From a bacterium (GTDB taxonomy: Bacteria > Verrucomicrobiota > Kiritimatiellia > CAIKKV01 > CAITUY01): a DNA stretch of 64,000 nt. The translations under genes were made by a program, and so were the position numbers. This document shows, piece after piece, positions 16,526 to 25,691 of the stretch. The DNA lies in contig JBAXWB010000019.1 in the NCBI GenBank assembly GCA_037128595.1, forward strand, positions 1 to 64,000, read 5' to 3'. Below the pieces are notes generated by a model, which did not search any database, was not told where the DNA came from, and was given only the letters and a program-made list of their open reading frames with translations. Position 1 is the stretch's first letter. The number at the start of each line of letters is the position of its first letter.

Positions 16526-19500
16526 TTAGCGGATCGTATACACCGACCCTTTCGAAGCCCATTGTAGCAGGCATGTGGGGGGATTATTCGTCCGAAACTG
16601 AACTAGCGCATCGCTTCCCGCATAAGCAAACGCCGTCACCTGGTAAGGCATGCCATAGACGAGGCTATTCACCAGCACATTCGTGCCACTGCCGGCGTAC
16701 ACGACATAATTCGAAGTTCCAAGGACAGAACCACCACCAAAGGACGCGTTCGCCGTGTAGTTACTACCATCCACCGGCGCTGCATCCACCGCACCGCCCT
16801 GCCTGATCAACACGACCGTTCCGGTACTGGAGACGCCGGCCGTCCAGGAGATCATGAACGCACCATTTGCCACATTGGCATCCGTCAGGTTCACTGCCTG
16901 CAGTGGTTCCGCGTAGAATTCGCCGTTCGCCGAATATGCAAACGCGTCACTATTACTGGCCCAGCCCCGGTAGTAGTAGTGCTGGCCAGGGCTGAAACCC
17001 GCCACATTCGTCGTAAAGCTGAATGGTGCGTTGGTCGATCCAAGGATCGTGACCACATTGCCCGTGGGGTTGACAGCCGTATCCCACACCACGCCCCAAC
17101 TGGTGATCGGGCCTCCACCGCCATTGGTCACACTCGCACCCAGTGTCGCAGTGGTCATGCCGACATCCGCCACGGTAGGCGTCACCACCACCGGCGGCAC
17201 ATAGAAAGTCCGCTGACTCGCCGTCGGCGGGTTGTTCGTCCGGTACTGGATTAAACTGCCGCCGCCTGCATAGGCGAATGCCGCCACCTGATATATCGCG
17301 CCGCCAGGGATGAGGTTATTCACGATCACATTCGTGCCACTTCCGGCATACACAACATAATTCGAAGTTCCGAGGACAGAACCACCACTGAAGGATGCGT
17401 TCGCCGTGTAGTTACTGCCATCCACCGGCGCAGCGTCCACCGCACCGCCCTGCCTGATCAACACGACCGTCCCCGTACTGCTCGCGTCAGCCGTCCAGGA
17501 CACCGAAACCGAACCGGTCGATAAGCTTGAAACGACAACTCCCGATGCCTGCACCGGTTCCGCGTAAAACTCACTATTCGTCGAATACGCAAGACCGACA
17601 GAGTTGCTGGCCCAACCCCGGCAGTAGTAGTGCTGGCCGGGACTGAAGCCCACCACATTCGTCGTAAAACTGAACGGCGCGTTGGTCGAACCCATAATCG
17701 TGACCACATTGCCCGTGGGGTTCACAACCGCATCCCACACCGTGCCCCAACTGGTAACCAAGCGGCCACCACCGTTGGTGACGACGCAGGCCAGAGTCGC
17801 CCCGTTGGTGCTGATAGAAGACACCGTCGGAGCCATCAACAACGGTGAATCGTAAATGAACCCTTTCTGGTCAATCTCCAAAGCATCGGGAATCCCATCG
17901 TTATCCAGATCAAGAGACACCACCCCTGCCCCGTTGGTCCACACGCTGTAAGTGTCCACATAGGCCGGGCCGACAGACCCGGCGTCCAGTTCAAAACGAC
18001 CGCTATTGAGCAGGTTCGTATTGATAAACCTCAGTTGCTGGCGCAGCAGGCGCCCATCCAGGAACAAGGCGGCCCGCCCACGCTTGTAGTTCTGATTGAC
18101 CGCAATCTGCATCCAGGCGTTATTCGCCAGATTCGATACGGCGACCCCTTGCGCATCGTTGGAACAAACGTCCCAGCCTCCCAGGTCCGGGTTGAATACA
18201 GTCACATAACCATTGGTGTTGACAAACAGTTCAACGGCAACGCTGTTATCCTGGCGGTTATCGGCCGTCTCGACCGAAATCCTGTTGGTGTCCTGATAAT
18301 AAAATTCAAGCCATACGTTGGACGATGCAGAGGCCGCCATCGTGCCGGAAAGTACGGACTGTGCCGAAACCGCCACGGCGACGTTGTTCTGCGCCTGGTT
18401 AGTCTGCGCAACGACGGAATCGGAGGAGGCCGCCCACCCGAAATAGCCCATGCGGTTCATCTTCGTCCCTATCGCATAGCGCTCGAACGGGTCGGCATAG
18501 GGCGGAACCTGAGGCACGACCGTCGTCTCCCAGCCGTAAGTGAACGTAACGGTACCGGTGAACGTGGCACCGTCGGCCACAAACGCCGTCACATTGGATA
18601 CCTGCACCGTCCCGCCGGATTGAACGGTAAGCGTCCCGATGTCGTTGCTACCGCCATTCACCACGAGCAACCCGTTGCTGGCCACCGTCACACCGCCTGT
18701 TATCGTCAATCCCTGACACCCCGCCAACGTGCCCGTCGCACCACCCGACACCGTCAAGCCTCCCAGGATCGTCGTGTTCGTGGCGAGTACGGTCAGATTC
18801 AAACCGAAGGTCACAGCGTTCGTATAGAATCCGGAACTAACCACGATCGTGTCACCGGCCTGCGCCGCGCTCACTGCGGCCTGGATTGTCGGGTAGTCGC
18901 TGGGCACAAACCTCAATCCCGTATGGGTGAAAACCGCGGTCACAGTCGTATCCGTCCAAATGTTGGAGAACGTGTAGGATCCCGTACGCTGTTGGCCCGT
19001 GAAGGTCGCCGCCGTACCGCTATTGGTCAGCACCGAGGTCACCGCCCACGCCACGCCGGCTGTCATGGCTACATTCACCTGCCCACCCGGAAACACCTCG
19101 TTGGTCGAGATCGTAATGGTACCGCTGCCGCTGGAGGCCGGCGTCAATTGCGGTTTTCGCACAAATACCGCTGCAAAGACCCCATCAGAGAGTCCGTCCG
19201 GACTGATGTTGGTCCACGTGTAGGTTGCGCCGGCTGTATATTGTCCCGTGAAACTTCCCACACTCTGCCCGTTGGTCCGCACATCCGCCACGTAATAACC
19301 ATTTGAAGCCGTGATTAGGAAATTGGTCTGGCCACCCGGAATAACGTCGAACGGGCCGACGGGCGTCACGGTGCCATTGGTCGGAGCGACCAGGGTGATG
19401 ATGGGACGGTGCCGGCCGGTTAAGTTCCCATACAACTGAATTTCCTGGGCATCCGACATCCCGTCATTGTCCAAGTCGGCTGTCCAGTTTGTGGGGGCCG

Positions 19501-20176
19501 TGTAGGAGATCGACACTTGATCGAAATACAAGGATCCGGACATCCCTCCGTCCGCCTCAAAGCGCTGATAACTTGTCAGATTCGTATTGATGAAGGGCAG
19601 TCCCGCTATTAACAGGTGCTGGTTCATAAAGACCGCGACCGTCTTGTTCGAGTAGTTCTGGCACAGGGTGAGCCGTTCCCACTGGGACGTGAACGTTGTT
19701 GTGTTGGTCTGCCAATAATCCTGCGCATAGGTGACCCATGCATTGCTGACCGAATTCCATACCACCGGACAACCGTTGGTATCCAGGAAGGTTTCCACGG
19801 CCAGATTCGTATCCACATATTGCGATGTCGCCAAGGCCGCCGACACTCCCATGGACGTGTTGACGTAGAGATCGACCCAGACATTGGAGAATGTCACCGC
19901 TGTCAGCAGATTCGAGGAAACAGTGCCGCCCGGCACGGACACTCCATTAGTCCCTCGCACGACATCGGCCACATCGGTCAAGGTTCGGATTACCACCGAG
20001 GGGGACGATGCCCCCCAGCCTGTGGCGCTAAGGTTGGTCAGAGGCGTCCCATCCGCATAATTCTCAAAACCTTCAGTGACGGGAAGTGTGGCCGCGTTAG
20101 CACAAGCAACGCTCATCGCCACACACATGACCCATGCGAGTATCGCTCCAAGTCCATGTATAAAAATACGCATCAT
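16526..20176 (-). CDS. Large secreted multidomain surface protein (1216 aa)
   Basis: Signal peptide at 1-28 with cleavage after ANA. A LamG-like beta-sandwich (about 30-225) ends in a DLDNDGMSDAQE calcium-loop motif. A region with glycine-rich strands follows, then a PTIQAAVSAAQAGDTI motif (about 425) opening a short right-handed beta-helix. A second LamG-like domain (about 560-760) ends in DLDNDGIPDALE. The last 430 residues are two near-identical 217-aa units of fibronectin-III-like domains. No sortase, PEP-CTERM or TM anchor is visible at the C-terminus. Binding of polysaccharide or surface adhesion is likely. It is the last of three large minus-strand secreted-protein genes. Confidence 0.8.
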   Translation of the reverse strand: MMRIFIHGLGAILAWVMCVAMSVACANAATLPVTEGFENYADGTPLTNLSATGWGASSPSVVIRTLTDVADVVRGTNGVSVPGGTVSSNLLTAVTFSNVWVDLYVNTSMGVSAALATSQYVDTNLAVETFLDTNGCPVVWNSVSNAWVTYAQDYWQTNTTTFTSQWERLTLCQNYSNKTVAVFMNQHLLIAGLPFINTNLTSYQRFEADGGMSGSLYFDQVSISYTAPTNWTADLDNDGMSDAQEIQLYGNLTGRHRPIITLVAPTNGTVTPVGPFDVIPGGQTNFLITASNGYYVADVRTNGQSVGSFTGQYTAGATYTWTNISPDGLSDGVFAAVFVRKPQLTPASSGSGTITISTNEVFPGGQVNVAMTAGVAWAVTSVLTNSGTAATFTGQQRTGSYTFSNIWTDTTVTAVFTHTGLRFVPSDYPTIQAAVSAAQAGDTIVVSSGFYTNAVTFGLNLTVLATNTTILGGLTVSGGATGTLAGCQGLTITGGVTVASNGLLVVNGGSNDIGTLTVQSGGTVQVSNVTAFVADGATFTGTVTFTYGWETTVVPQVPPYADPFERYAIGTKMNRMGYFGWAASSDSVVAQTNQAQNNVAVAVSAQSVLSGTMAASASSNVWLEFYYQDTNRISVETADNRQDNSVAVELFVNTNGYVTVFNPDLGGWDVCSNDAQGVAVSNLANNAWMQIAVNQNYKRGRAALFLDGRLLRQQLRFINTNLLNSGRFELDAGSVGPAYVDTYSVWTNGAGVVSLDLDNDGIPDALEIDQKGFIYDSPLLMAPTVSSISTNGATLACVVTNGGGRLVTSWGTVWDAVVNPTGNVVTIMGSTNAPFSFTTNVVGFSPGQHYYCRGWASNSVGLAYSTNSEFYAEPVQASGVVVSSLSTGSVSVSWTADASSTGTVVLIRQGGAVDAAPVDGSNYTANASFSGGSVLGTSNYVVYAGSGTNVIVNNLIPGGAIYQVAAFAYAGGGSLIQYRTNNPPTASQRTFYVPPVVVTPTVADVGMTTATLGASVTNGGGGPITSWGVVWDTAVNPTGNVVTILGSTNAPFSFTTNVAGFSPGQHYYYRGWASNSDAFAYSANGEFYAEPLQAVNLTDANVANGAFMISWTAGVSSTGTVVLIRQGGAVDAAPVDGSNYTANASFGGGSVLGTSNYVVYAGSGTNVLVNSLVYGMPYQVTAFAYAGSDALVQFRTNNPPTCLLQWASKGSVYTIR
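16580..17831 (-). repeat. Tandem 651-bp intragenic repeat, two units
   Basis: The 3' part of the 1216-aa gene contains two units with a 651-bp (217-codon) period. For example, 16679-16829 matches 17330-17480, and 16967-17110 matches 17618-17761, with scattered mostly synonymous differences. The units encode VTSWGTVWDAVVNPTGNVVT / ITSWGVVWDTAVNPTGNVVT and the shared TVVLIRQGGAVDAAPVDGSN. Confidence 0.85.
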
Positions 20177-20203
20177 CCCCCCCTCCTATCGATTAGGACC
20201 GTA

Positions 20204-22732
20204 CTACTGAATTTTCAACATCGACCCCGTGAATAACGAATCAGTTACTGTCATGGTCTGCGTTACACCGCCAAAGCCACTAAACACTGTATTTGACGCC
20301 TCATTCAGATAGGCCGCCCATATCCAGTTCGTCGAGCGGACCACGCCCGAAATCTGCACGTCGTCGATCACACACGAGGGATAACGCTGGCCACCTCCAT
20401 ATCCACCGATCGCGATGGAGGTTTGGGGCACACCAGGTGCACCTGTCGCAAGGTCTGGCAACTTCGCGCCATCCAGAAACACGATCGGATTACCCAAAGC
20501 ACTCACCTCCAAGGTGACGTGGTGCCAACCCGTACCAATGACCCTGCCGCTGGTGATCCATCGTGAATGTTCGTAAAGCAAGGTACATACGTTCCCGGTG
20601 TTGCCGTTGTCCCATCCTAAACCGTCTCCAACACCGATACCATAGCCCCCACCAGTGCCATTACCGACATTCACGAACGGACCATGCAACGACGCGCTCG
20701 CCAGATTGACCCAGCAAGAAATCGTCACGTTATTCGTACTTAATCCCAGTAAAGAGTTCACCGTCACACAGGCTGTGGCACCCGTGAAATTCAATGCGCC
20801 GCCCATTTGCCCGTTGGTCCATGAAGTCGAACTGTTCATGCTGGTCAGGACGCCATTGTTCGTACTCGCGGAATCGAGTGCGCTCAGGGTGTTCGTATAA
20901 CTGCTGCAGTGCCAGACCCCCCTGAAGCCATTAGTCCAGACCGCCCCGTTGGTCGTGCAGGCCAACTGACTGCTGTTGGCTGGATCACCCCAGCGGGCCC
21001 AGATGACACCAGTCCCGTTGCTGGGTATCGTCGGCGCCTGAACCCACACATAGGAGGCCTGGCCGTCGTTCGTATTCCAGCGTTCAATCTCGTAGTTCAG
21101 GTAAGCCGTATTGGTCAAGTCACCGGTGGAAAGAAAGCGCAGATCCCATCCATTGGGAGACACAAAGTTGGTAAACGAAAATCCACTTCCGTTGACATTA
21201 TTGCTCAACACGACCAAGACGGGGAAGTTGGTCAATGTTTCCGTCCGGTTGGTATATCCCCGGAATGTAATCGGCATGCTATAGGAATACTGTTGCACCG
21301 GAATAAACGACACAGCCGGGTCGGCCAAACTGGTGCCAAAGGAATTCGCGGCCCAGTAACGGTAATAATAGGTCGTCCCAGTCTGCAATCCTACCAGCGT
21401 GTTGGTGCTGATGATCGGCGCACTACTTGCCGAACCAATAGTGATCTGTCTGCCAGCGAGCCAGCCGCTCAAGGTCTGGCCCGGGTCATTGGTGCCATAG
21501 ATCAAGCCCCAGGAGGTCACCGGAGCCGAACCGGTCGAAACCAGCGAGCCCGACACCACTACCGTATGCGGCGCAATCGAGATCACCCCGCTGTTCGCCA
21601 CGTATGGCTTCAAAATGTAGGTATTGAAGGCGGCATTCGAGGCCTGATTCATGTAACTGGCCCAGATCCAGTTCGTCGAACGGGCGGCACCCGAAACCTG
21701 TACATCGTCAATGGCACACGTGGCGTAGCGTGCTGTGCTATACCCGCCGATCCCGCTGAAAACTGCAACCGGCTTTGGCGCCGCCGCCGATAATGATGGG
21801 GTAATAGATACGGAAGCACCATCCAGGAAAGCGGAGGCCTCACCAGAAGCACTCACGACCAAGACCACATGGTGCCAACCGCCTGTAGGAACCTTGGTGG
21901 AGGAATAATACCAACTGACACCATCGAATAGAACGGCGATATAATTGCCGGGGTTCTCCCAAAAACTATGACCCGAGGCGTTATCCCCAACACCGATCCC
22001 GTACCCCCCAGTGGTATCGCCGACATGCACAAAGGCGCCGCCCATATTCGTATTCGGAAGATTGACCCAACAAGAGAGCGTCGCGTTCGATGTCCCCAAT
22101 CCCAACGTGGAGTTCACCCGGACATAAGCGGGACTGCCCGTAAAACTCAACGCGCCGCCCATTGTCCCGCTGGTCCAGGAGTTTGCGGCGTTCATAGAAG
22201 TCAGGACGCCATTGTTCGTACTCGCGGAATCGAGCGCGCTCAGGGTGTTCGTGTAGCTGCTGCAGTGCCAGACCCCCTTGAAGTTATTGGTCCACGTGGC
22301 GCCGTTGGTCGTGCAGGCCAGTTGGGTGCTGTCATTGCCCCATGTAGCCCAGATGGAGCCGGAGCCGTCGCCGGGCATGGTTGGAACCTGCACCCAGACG
22401 TAGGAGGCCTGACCGGCGTTCGTGTTCCACCGCTCGATCTCGTAACTGAGACTCGTGTCTGACGCGTTCGTGCCGAATCGCAGGTCGTAACCGTTCGGCG
22501 ACAGAAAGCCGTCAAACGTGAACCCGCTATTGCCAAAGTTATTGCTGAGCACGAGAAGCACGGGGAAGTTTGTCAGCGTCTCCGAACGGCCGCTGTACCC
22601 GGTAAACCTGATTTGCATAAACGCTGCCTGCGATGAACCTGCCAGCAGAACCGCCAATACTCCGATTGCGAGCAACCGCGTCACAGCACCACTCTGCCAG
22701 CCCATTCCCAACCCTCTTGTCTGTACGTTCAT
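20204..22732 (-). CDS. Secreted DUF2341/LamG protein, copy 1 (842 aa)
   Basis: Signal peptide (RLLAIGVLAVLLAGSSQA) followed by two similar halves about 452 residues apart. Each has a DUF2341 domain (motifs LTNFPVLVVLSNN, YEIERWNTN, VWVQ.P, GVWHCSSYTNT) and a concanavalin-A/LamG-like domain (WVNL, GWHHV, FLDGA, IDDVQ.SG.ARSTNWIWA). A fibronectin-III-like linker (PVTSWGLIYGTNDPG) joins them. Such domains usually bind glycans in exported proteins. GGGGGAGG precedes the ATG. The core is identical to the next gene; only the N-terminal 16 and last about 14 residues differ. Confidence 0.85.
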   Translation of the reverse strand: MNVQTRGLGMGWQSGAVTRLLAIGVLAVLLAGSSQAAFMQIRFTGYSGRSETLTNFPVLLVLSNNFGNSGFTFDGFLSPNGYDLRFGTNASDTSLSYEIERWNTNAGQASYVWVQVPTMPGDGSGSIWATWGNDSTQLACTTNGATWTNNFKGVWHCSSYTNTLSALDSASTNNGVLTSMNAANSWTSGTMGGALSFTGSPAYVRVNSTLGLGTSNATLSCWVNLPNTNMGGAFVHVGDTTGGYGIGVGDNASGHSFWENPGNYIAVLFDGVSWYYSSTKVPTGGWHHVVLVVSASGEASAFLDGASVSITPSLSAAAPKPVAVFSGIGGYSTARYATCAIDDVQVSGAARSTNWIWASYMNQASNAAFNTYILKPYVANSGVISIAPHTVVVSGSLVSTGSAPVTSWGLIYGTNDPGQTLSGWLAGRQITIGSASSAPIISTNTLVGLQTGTTYYYRYWAANSFGTSLADPAVSFIPVQQYSYSMPITFRGYTNRTETLTNFPVLVVLSNNVNGSGFSFTNFVSPNGWDLRFLSTGDLTNTAYLNYEIERWNTNDGQASYVWVQAPTIPSNGTGVIWARWGDPANSSQLACTTNGAVWTNGFRGVWHCSSYTNTLSALDSASTNNGVLTSMNSSTSWTNGQMGGALNFTGATACVTVNSLLGLSTNNVTISCWVNLASASLHGPFVNVGNGTGGGYGIGVGDGLGWDNGNTGNVCTLLYEHSRWITSGRVIGTGWHHVTLEVSALGNPIVFLDGAKLPDLATGAPGVPQTSIAIGGYGGGQRYPSCVIDDVQISGVVRSTNWIWAAYLNEASNTVFSGFGGVTQTMTVTDSLFTGSMLKIQ
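20250..22671. repeat. 2,422-bp repeat, copy 1
   Basis: This block matches 22850-25271 at a fixed offset of 2,600 bp without any difference that I found. Identity stops sharply at both ends inside the two paralogous genes. Confidence 0.9.
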
Positions 22733-22803
22733 GTTCGTGTCCTCCCCCTGATTTTTCCACTAAAACTCATTCCCTTTGCCGAGTTTTCCTTTTCAGCAAC
22801 GCC

Positions 22804-25332
22804 TTACTGGATCATCAACAACGTCCCCTCAAACAAAGGATCTATGATGGTCATGGTCTGCGTTACACCGCCAAAGCCACTAAACACTGTATTTGACGCC
22901 TCATTCAGATAGGCCGCCCATATCCAGTTCGTCGAGCGGACCACGCCCGAAATCTGCACGTCGTCGATCACACACGAGGGATAACGCTGGCCACCTCCAT
23001 ATCCACCGATCGCGATGGAGGTTTGGGGCACACCAGGTGCACCTGTCGCAAGGTCTGGCAACTTCGCGCCATCCAGAAACACGATCGGATTACCCAAAGC
23101 ACTCACCTCCAAGGTGACGTGGTGCCAACCCGTACCAATGACCCTGCCGCTGGTGATCCATCGTGAATGTTCGTAAAGCAAGGTACATACGTTCCCGGTG
23201 TTGCCGTTGTCCCATCCTAAACCGTCTCCAACACCGATACCATAGCCCCCACCAGTGCCATTACCGACATTCACGAACGGACCATGCAACGACGCGCTCG
23301 CCAGATTGACCCAGCAAGAAATCGTCACGTTATTCGTACTTAATCCCAGTAAAGAGTTCACCGTCACACAGGCTGTGGCACCCGTGAAATTCAATGCGCC
23401 GCCCATTTGCCCGTTGGTCCATGAAGTCGAACTGTTCATGCTGGTCAGGACGCCATTGTTCGTACTCGCGGAATCGAGTGCGCTCAGGGTGTTCGTATAA
23501 CTGCTGCAGTGCCAGACCCCCCTGAAGCCATTAGTCCAGACCGCCCCGTTGGTCGTGCAGGCCAACTGACTGCTGTTGGCTGGATCACCCCAGCGGGCCC
23601 AGATGACACCAGTCCCGTTGCTGGGTATCGTCGGCGCCTGAACCCACACATAGGAGGCCTGGCCGTCGTTCGTATTCCAGCGTTCAATCTCGTAGTTCAG
23701 GTAAGCCGTATTGGTCAAGTCACCGGTGGAAAGAAAGCGCAGATCCCATCCATTGGGAGACACAAAGTTGGTAAACGAAAATCCACTTCCGTTGACATTA
23801 TTGCTCAACACGACCAAGACGGGGAAGTTGGTCAATGTTTCCGTCCGGTTGGTATATCCCCGGAATGTAATCGGCATGCTATAGGAATACTGTTGCACCG
23901 GAATAAACGACACAGCCGGGTCGGCCAAACTGGTGCCAAAGGAATTCGCGGCCCAGTAACGGTAATAATAGGTCGTCCCAGTCTGCAATCCTACCAGCGT
24001 GTTGGTGCTGATGATCGGCGCACTACTTGCCGAACCAATAGTGATCTGTCTGCCAGCGAGCCAGCCGCTCAAGGTCTGGCCCGGGTCATTGGTGCCATAG
24101 ATCAAGCCCCAGGAGGTCACCGGAGCCGAACCGGTCGAAACCAGCGAGCCCGACACCACTACCGTATGCGGCGCAATCGAGATCACCCCGCTGTTCGCCA
24201 CGTATGGCTTCAAAATGTAGGTATTGAAGGCGGCATTCGAGGCCTGATTCATGTAACTGGCCCAGATCCAGTTCGTCGAACGGGCGGCACCCGAAACCTG
24301 TACATCGTCAATGGCACACGTGGCGTAGCGTGCTGTGCTATACCCGCCGATCCCGCTGAAAACTGCAACCGGCTTTGGCGCCGCCGCCGATAATGATGGG
24401 GTAATAGATACGGAAGCACCATCCAGGAAAGCGGAGGCCTCACCAGAAGCACTCACGACCAAGACCACATGGTGCCAACCGCCTGTAGGAACCTTGGTGG
24501 AGGAATAATACCAACTGACACCATCGAATAGAACGGCGATATAATTGCCGGGGTTCTCCCAAAAACTATGACCCGAGGCGTTATCCCCAACACCGATCCC
24601 GTACCCCCCAGTGGTATCGCCGACATGCACAAAGGCGCCGCCCATATTCGTATTCGGAAGATTGACCCAACAAGAGAGCGTCGCGTTCGATGTCCCCAAT
24701 CCCAACGTGGAGTTCACCCGGACATAAGCGGGACTGCCCGTAAAACTCAACGCGCCGCCCATTGTCCCGCTGGTCCAGGAGTTTGCGGCGTTCATAGAAG
24801 TCAGGACGCCATTGTTCGTACTCGCGGAATCGAGCGCGCTCAGGGTGTTCGTGTAGCTGCTGCAGTGCCAGACCCCCTTGAAGTTATTGGTCCACGTGGC
24901 GCCGTTGGTCGTGCAGGCCAGTTGGGTGCTGTCATTGCCCCATGTAGCCCAGATGGAGCCGGAGCCGTCGCCGGGCATGGTTGGAACCTGCACCCAGACG
25001 TAGGAGGCCTGACCGGCGTTCGTGTTCCACCGCTCGATCTCGTAACTGAGACTCGTGTCTGACGCGTTCGTGCCGAATCGCAGGTCGTAACCGTTCGGCG
25101 ACAGAAAGCCGTCAAACGTGAACCCGCTATTGCCAAAGTTATTGCTGAGCACGAGAAGCACGGGGAAGTTTGTCAGCGTCTCCGAACGGCCGCTGTACCC
25201 GGTAAACCTGATTTGCATAAACGCTGCCTGCGATGAACCTGCCAGCAGAACCGCCAATACTCCGATTGCGAACAACCGCGCAGCAACTCTCCTCCTCCAG
25301 CCCACACTCGCAACCTTTGTCATCGCAGCCAT
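22804..25332 (-). CDS. Secreted DUF2341/LamG protein, copy 2 (842 aa)
   Basis: Start taken at ATG 25332 because AGGAG lies 8 bp upstream and this gives exactly 842 aa, like copy 1; an in-frame start at 25380 would add 16 residues. Domains are as in copy 1: signal peptide (RLFAIGVLAVLLAGSSQA), two DUF2341 plus LamG halves and a fibronectin-III-like linker. The distinct parts are the first residues (MAAMTKVASVGWRRRVAA) and the C-terminus (TMTIIDPLFEGTLLMIQ, against TMTVTDSLFTGSMLKIQ). It lies 71 bp upstream of copy 1 in transcription order and is divergent from the LacI gene. Confidence 0.85.
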   Translation of the reverse strand: MAAMTKVASVGWRRRVAARLFAIGVLAVLLAGSSQAAFMQIRFTGYSGRSETLTNFPVLLVLSNNFGNSGFTFDGFLSPNGYDLRFGTNASDTSLSYEIERWNTNAGQASYVWVQVPTMPGDGSGSIWATWGNDSTQLACTTNGATWTNNFKGVWHCSSYTNTLSALDSASTNNGVLTSMNAANSWTSGTMGGALSFTGSPAYVRVNSTLGLGTSNATLSCWVNLPNTNMGGAFVHVGDTTGGYGIGVGDNASGHSFWENPGNYIAVLFDGVSWYYSSTKVPTGGWHHVVLVVSASGEASAFLDGASVSITPSLSAAAPKPVAVFSGIGGYSTARYATCAIDDVQVSGAARSTNWIWASYMNQASNAAFNTYILKPYVANSGVISIAPHTVVVSGSLVSTGSAPVTSWGLIYGTNDPGQTLSGWLAGRQITIGSASSAPIISTNTLVGLQTGTTYYYRYWAANSFGTSLADPAVSFIPVQQYSYSMPITFRGYTNRTETLTNFPVLVVLSNNVNGSGFSFTNFVSPNGWDLRFLSTGDLTNTAYLNYEIERWNTNDGQASYVWVQAPTIPSNGTGVIWARWGDPANSSQLACTTNGAVWTNGFRGVWHCSSYTNTLSALDSASTNNGVLTSMNSSTSWTNGQMGGALNFTGATACVTVNSLLGLSTNNVTISCWVNLASASLHGPFVNVGNGTGGGYGIGVGDGLGWDNGNTGNVCTLLYEHSRWITSGRVIGTGWHHVTLEVSALGNPIVFLDGAKLPDLATGAPGVPQTSIAIGGYGGGQRYPSCVIDDVQISGVVRSTNWIWAAYLNEASNTVFSGFGGVTQTMTIIDPLFEGTLLMIQ
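22850..25271. repeat. 2,422-bp repeat, copy 2
   Basis: Same sequence as 20250-22671, shifted by 2,600 bp. After 25271 a single mismatch and a 9-bp match precede full divergence. Confidence 0.9.
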
Positions 25333-25691
25333 ATTGGAGTCTCCTGATTGATCCAAAGCAATTCCATTCGAACGATCCATGCATCCCCCTCGTTTTGAAC
25401 TTCATGACTATCGCCTGCAACTTGTCTTATCTCATGCTATGCCAATTTATCAAATAGGCCTTACCGTGTCTTATCCTTGTAAGCCTTTTCTTTTGATCTT
25501 TCGCGCAAAACGTTGCCCTTCGGTTGACGCCAGACGGCACACGACTATGCCAGACTAAATTCACCAAACTGAAACACGCTTGAATATGTCATTCGGTTGA
25601 CTTATAAAGACACACGGTATCGTTACGAATCCGAACATTATGTTAATCATTCGTCAACGCGCAATATCAACCGCTTGACTTAAAGGAAAAC
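25333..25691. promoter_or_regulatory. Divergent promoter region with ATTCGT/ACGAAT inverted repeat
   Basis: A 359-bp AT-rich region between the DUF2341 gene (-) and the LacI gene (+). CGTTACGAAT (25621-25630) and ATTCGTCAACG (25649-25659) form an inverted repeat with an 18-bp spacer. A related ATTCGG lies at 25590-25595. The half-site equals that of the palindrome at 16492-16508. It is a plausible autoregulatory operator for the LacI-family protein. No promoter hexamer pair is clear. Confidence 0.5.

Noticed and set aside
18035-19306. 423-aa plus-strand frame inside the 1216-aa secreted-protein gene
   Set aside because: His/Arg/Gly-rich antisense product with no domain; the minus strand has signal peptide and repeats.
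20250-25271. Insertion sequence or transposon as cause of the 2.4-kb repeat
   Set aside because: No terminal inverted repeats, target duplications or transposase; the block lies inside two homologous reading frames.
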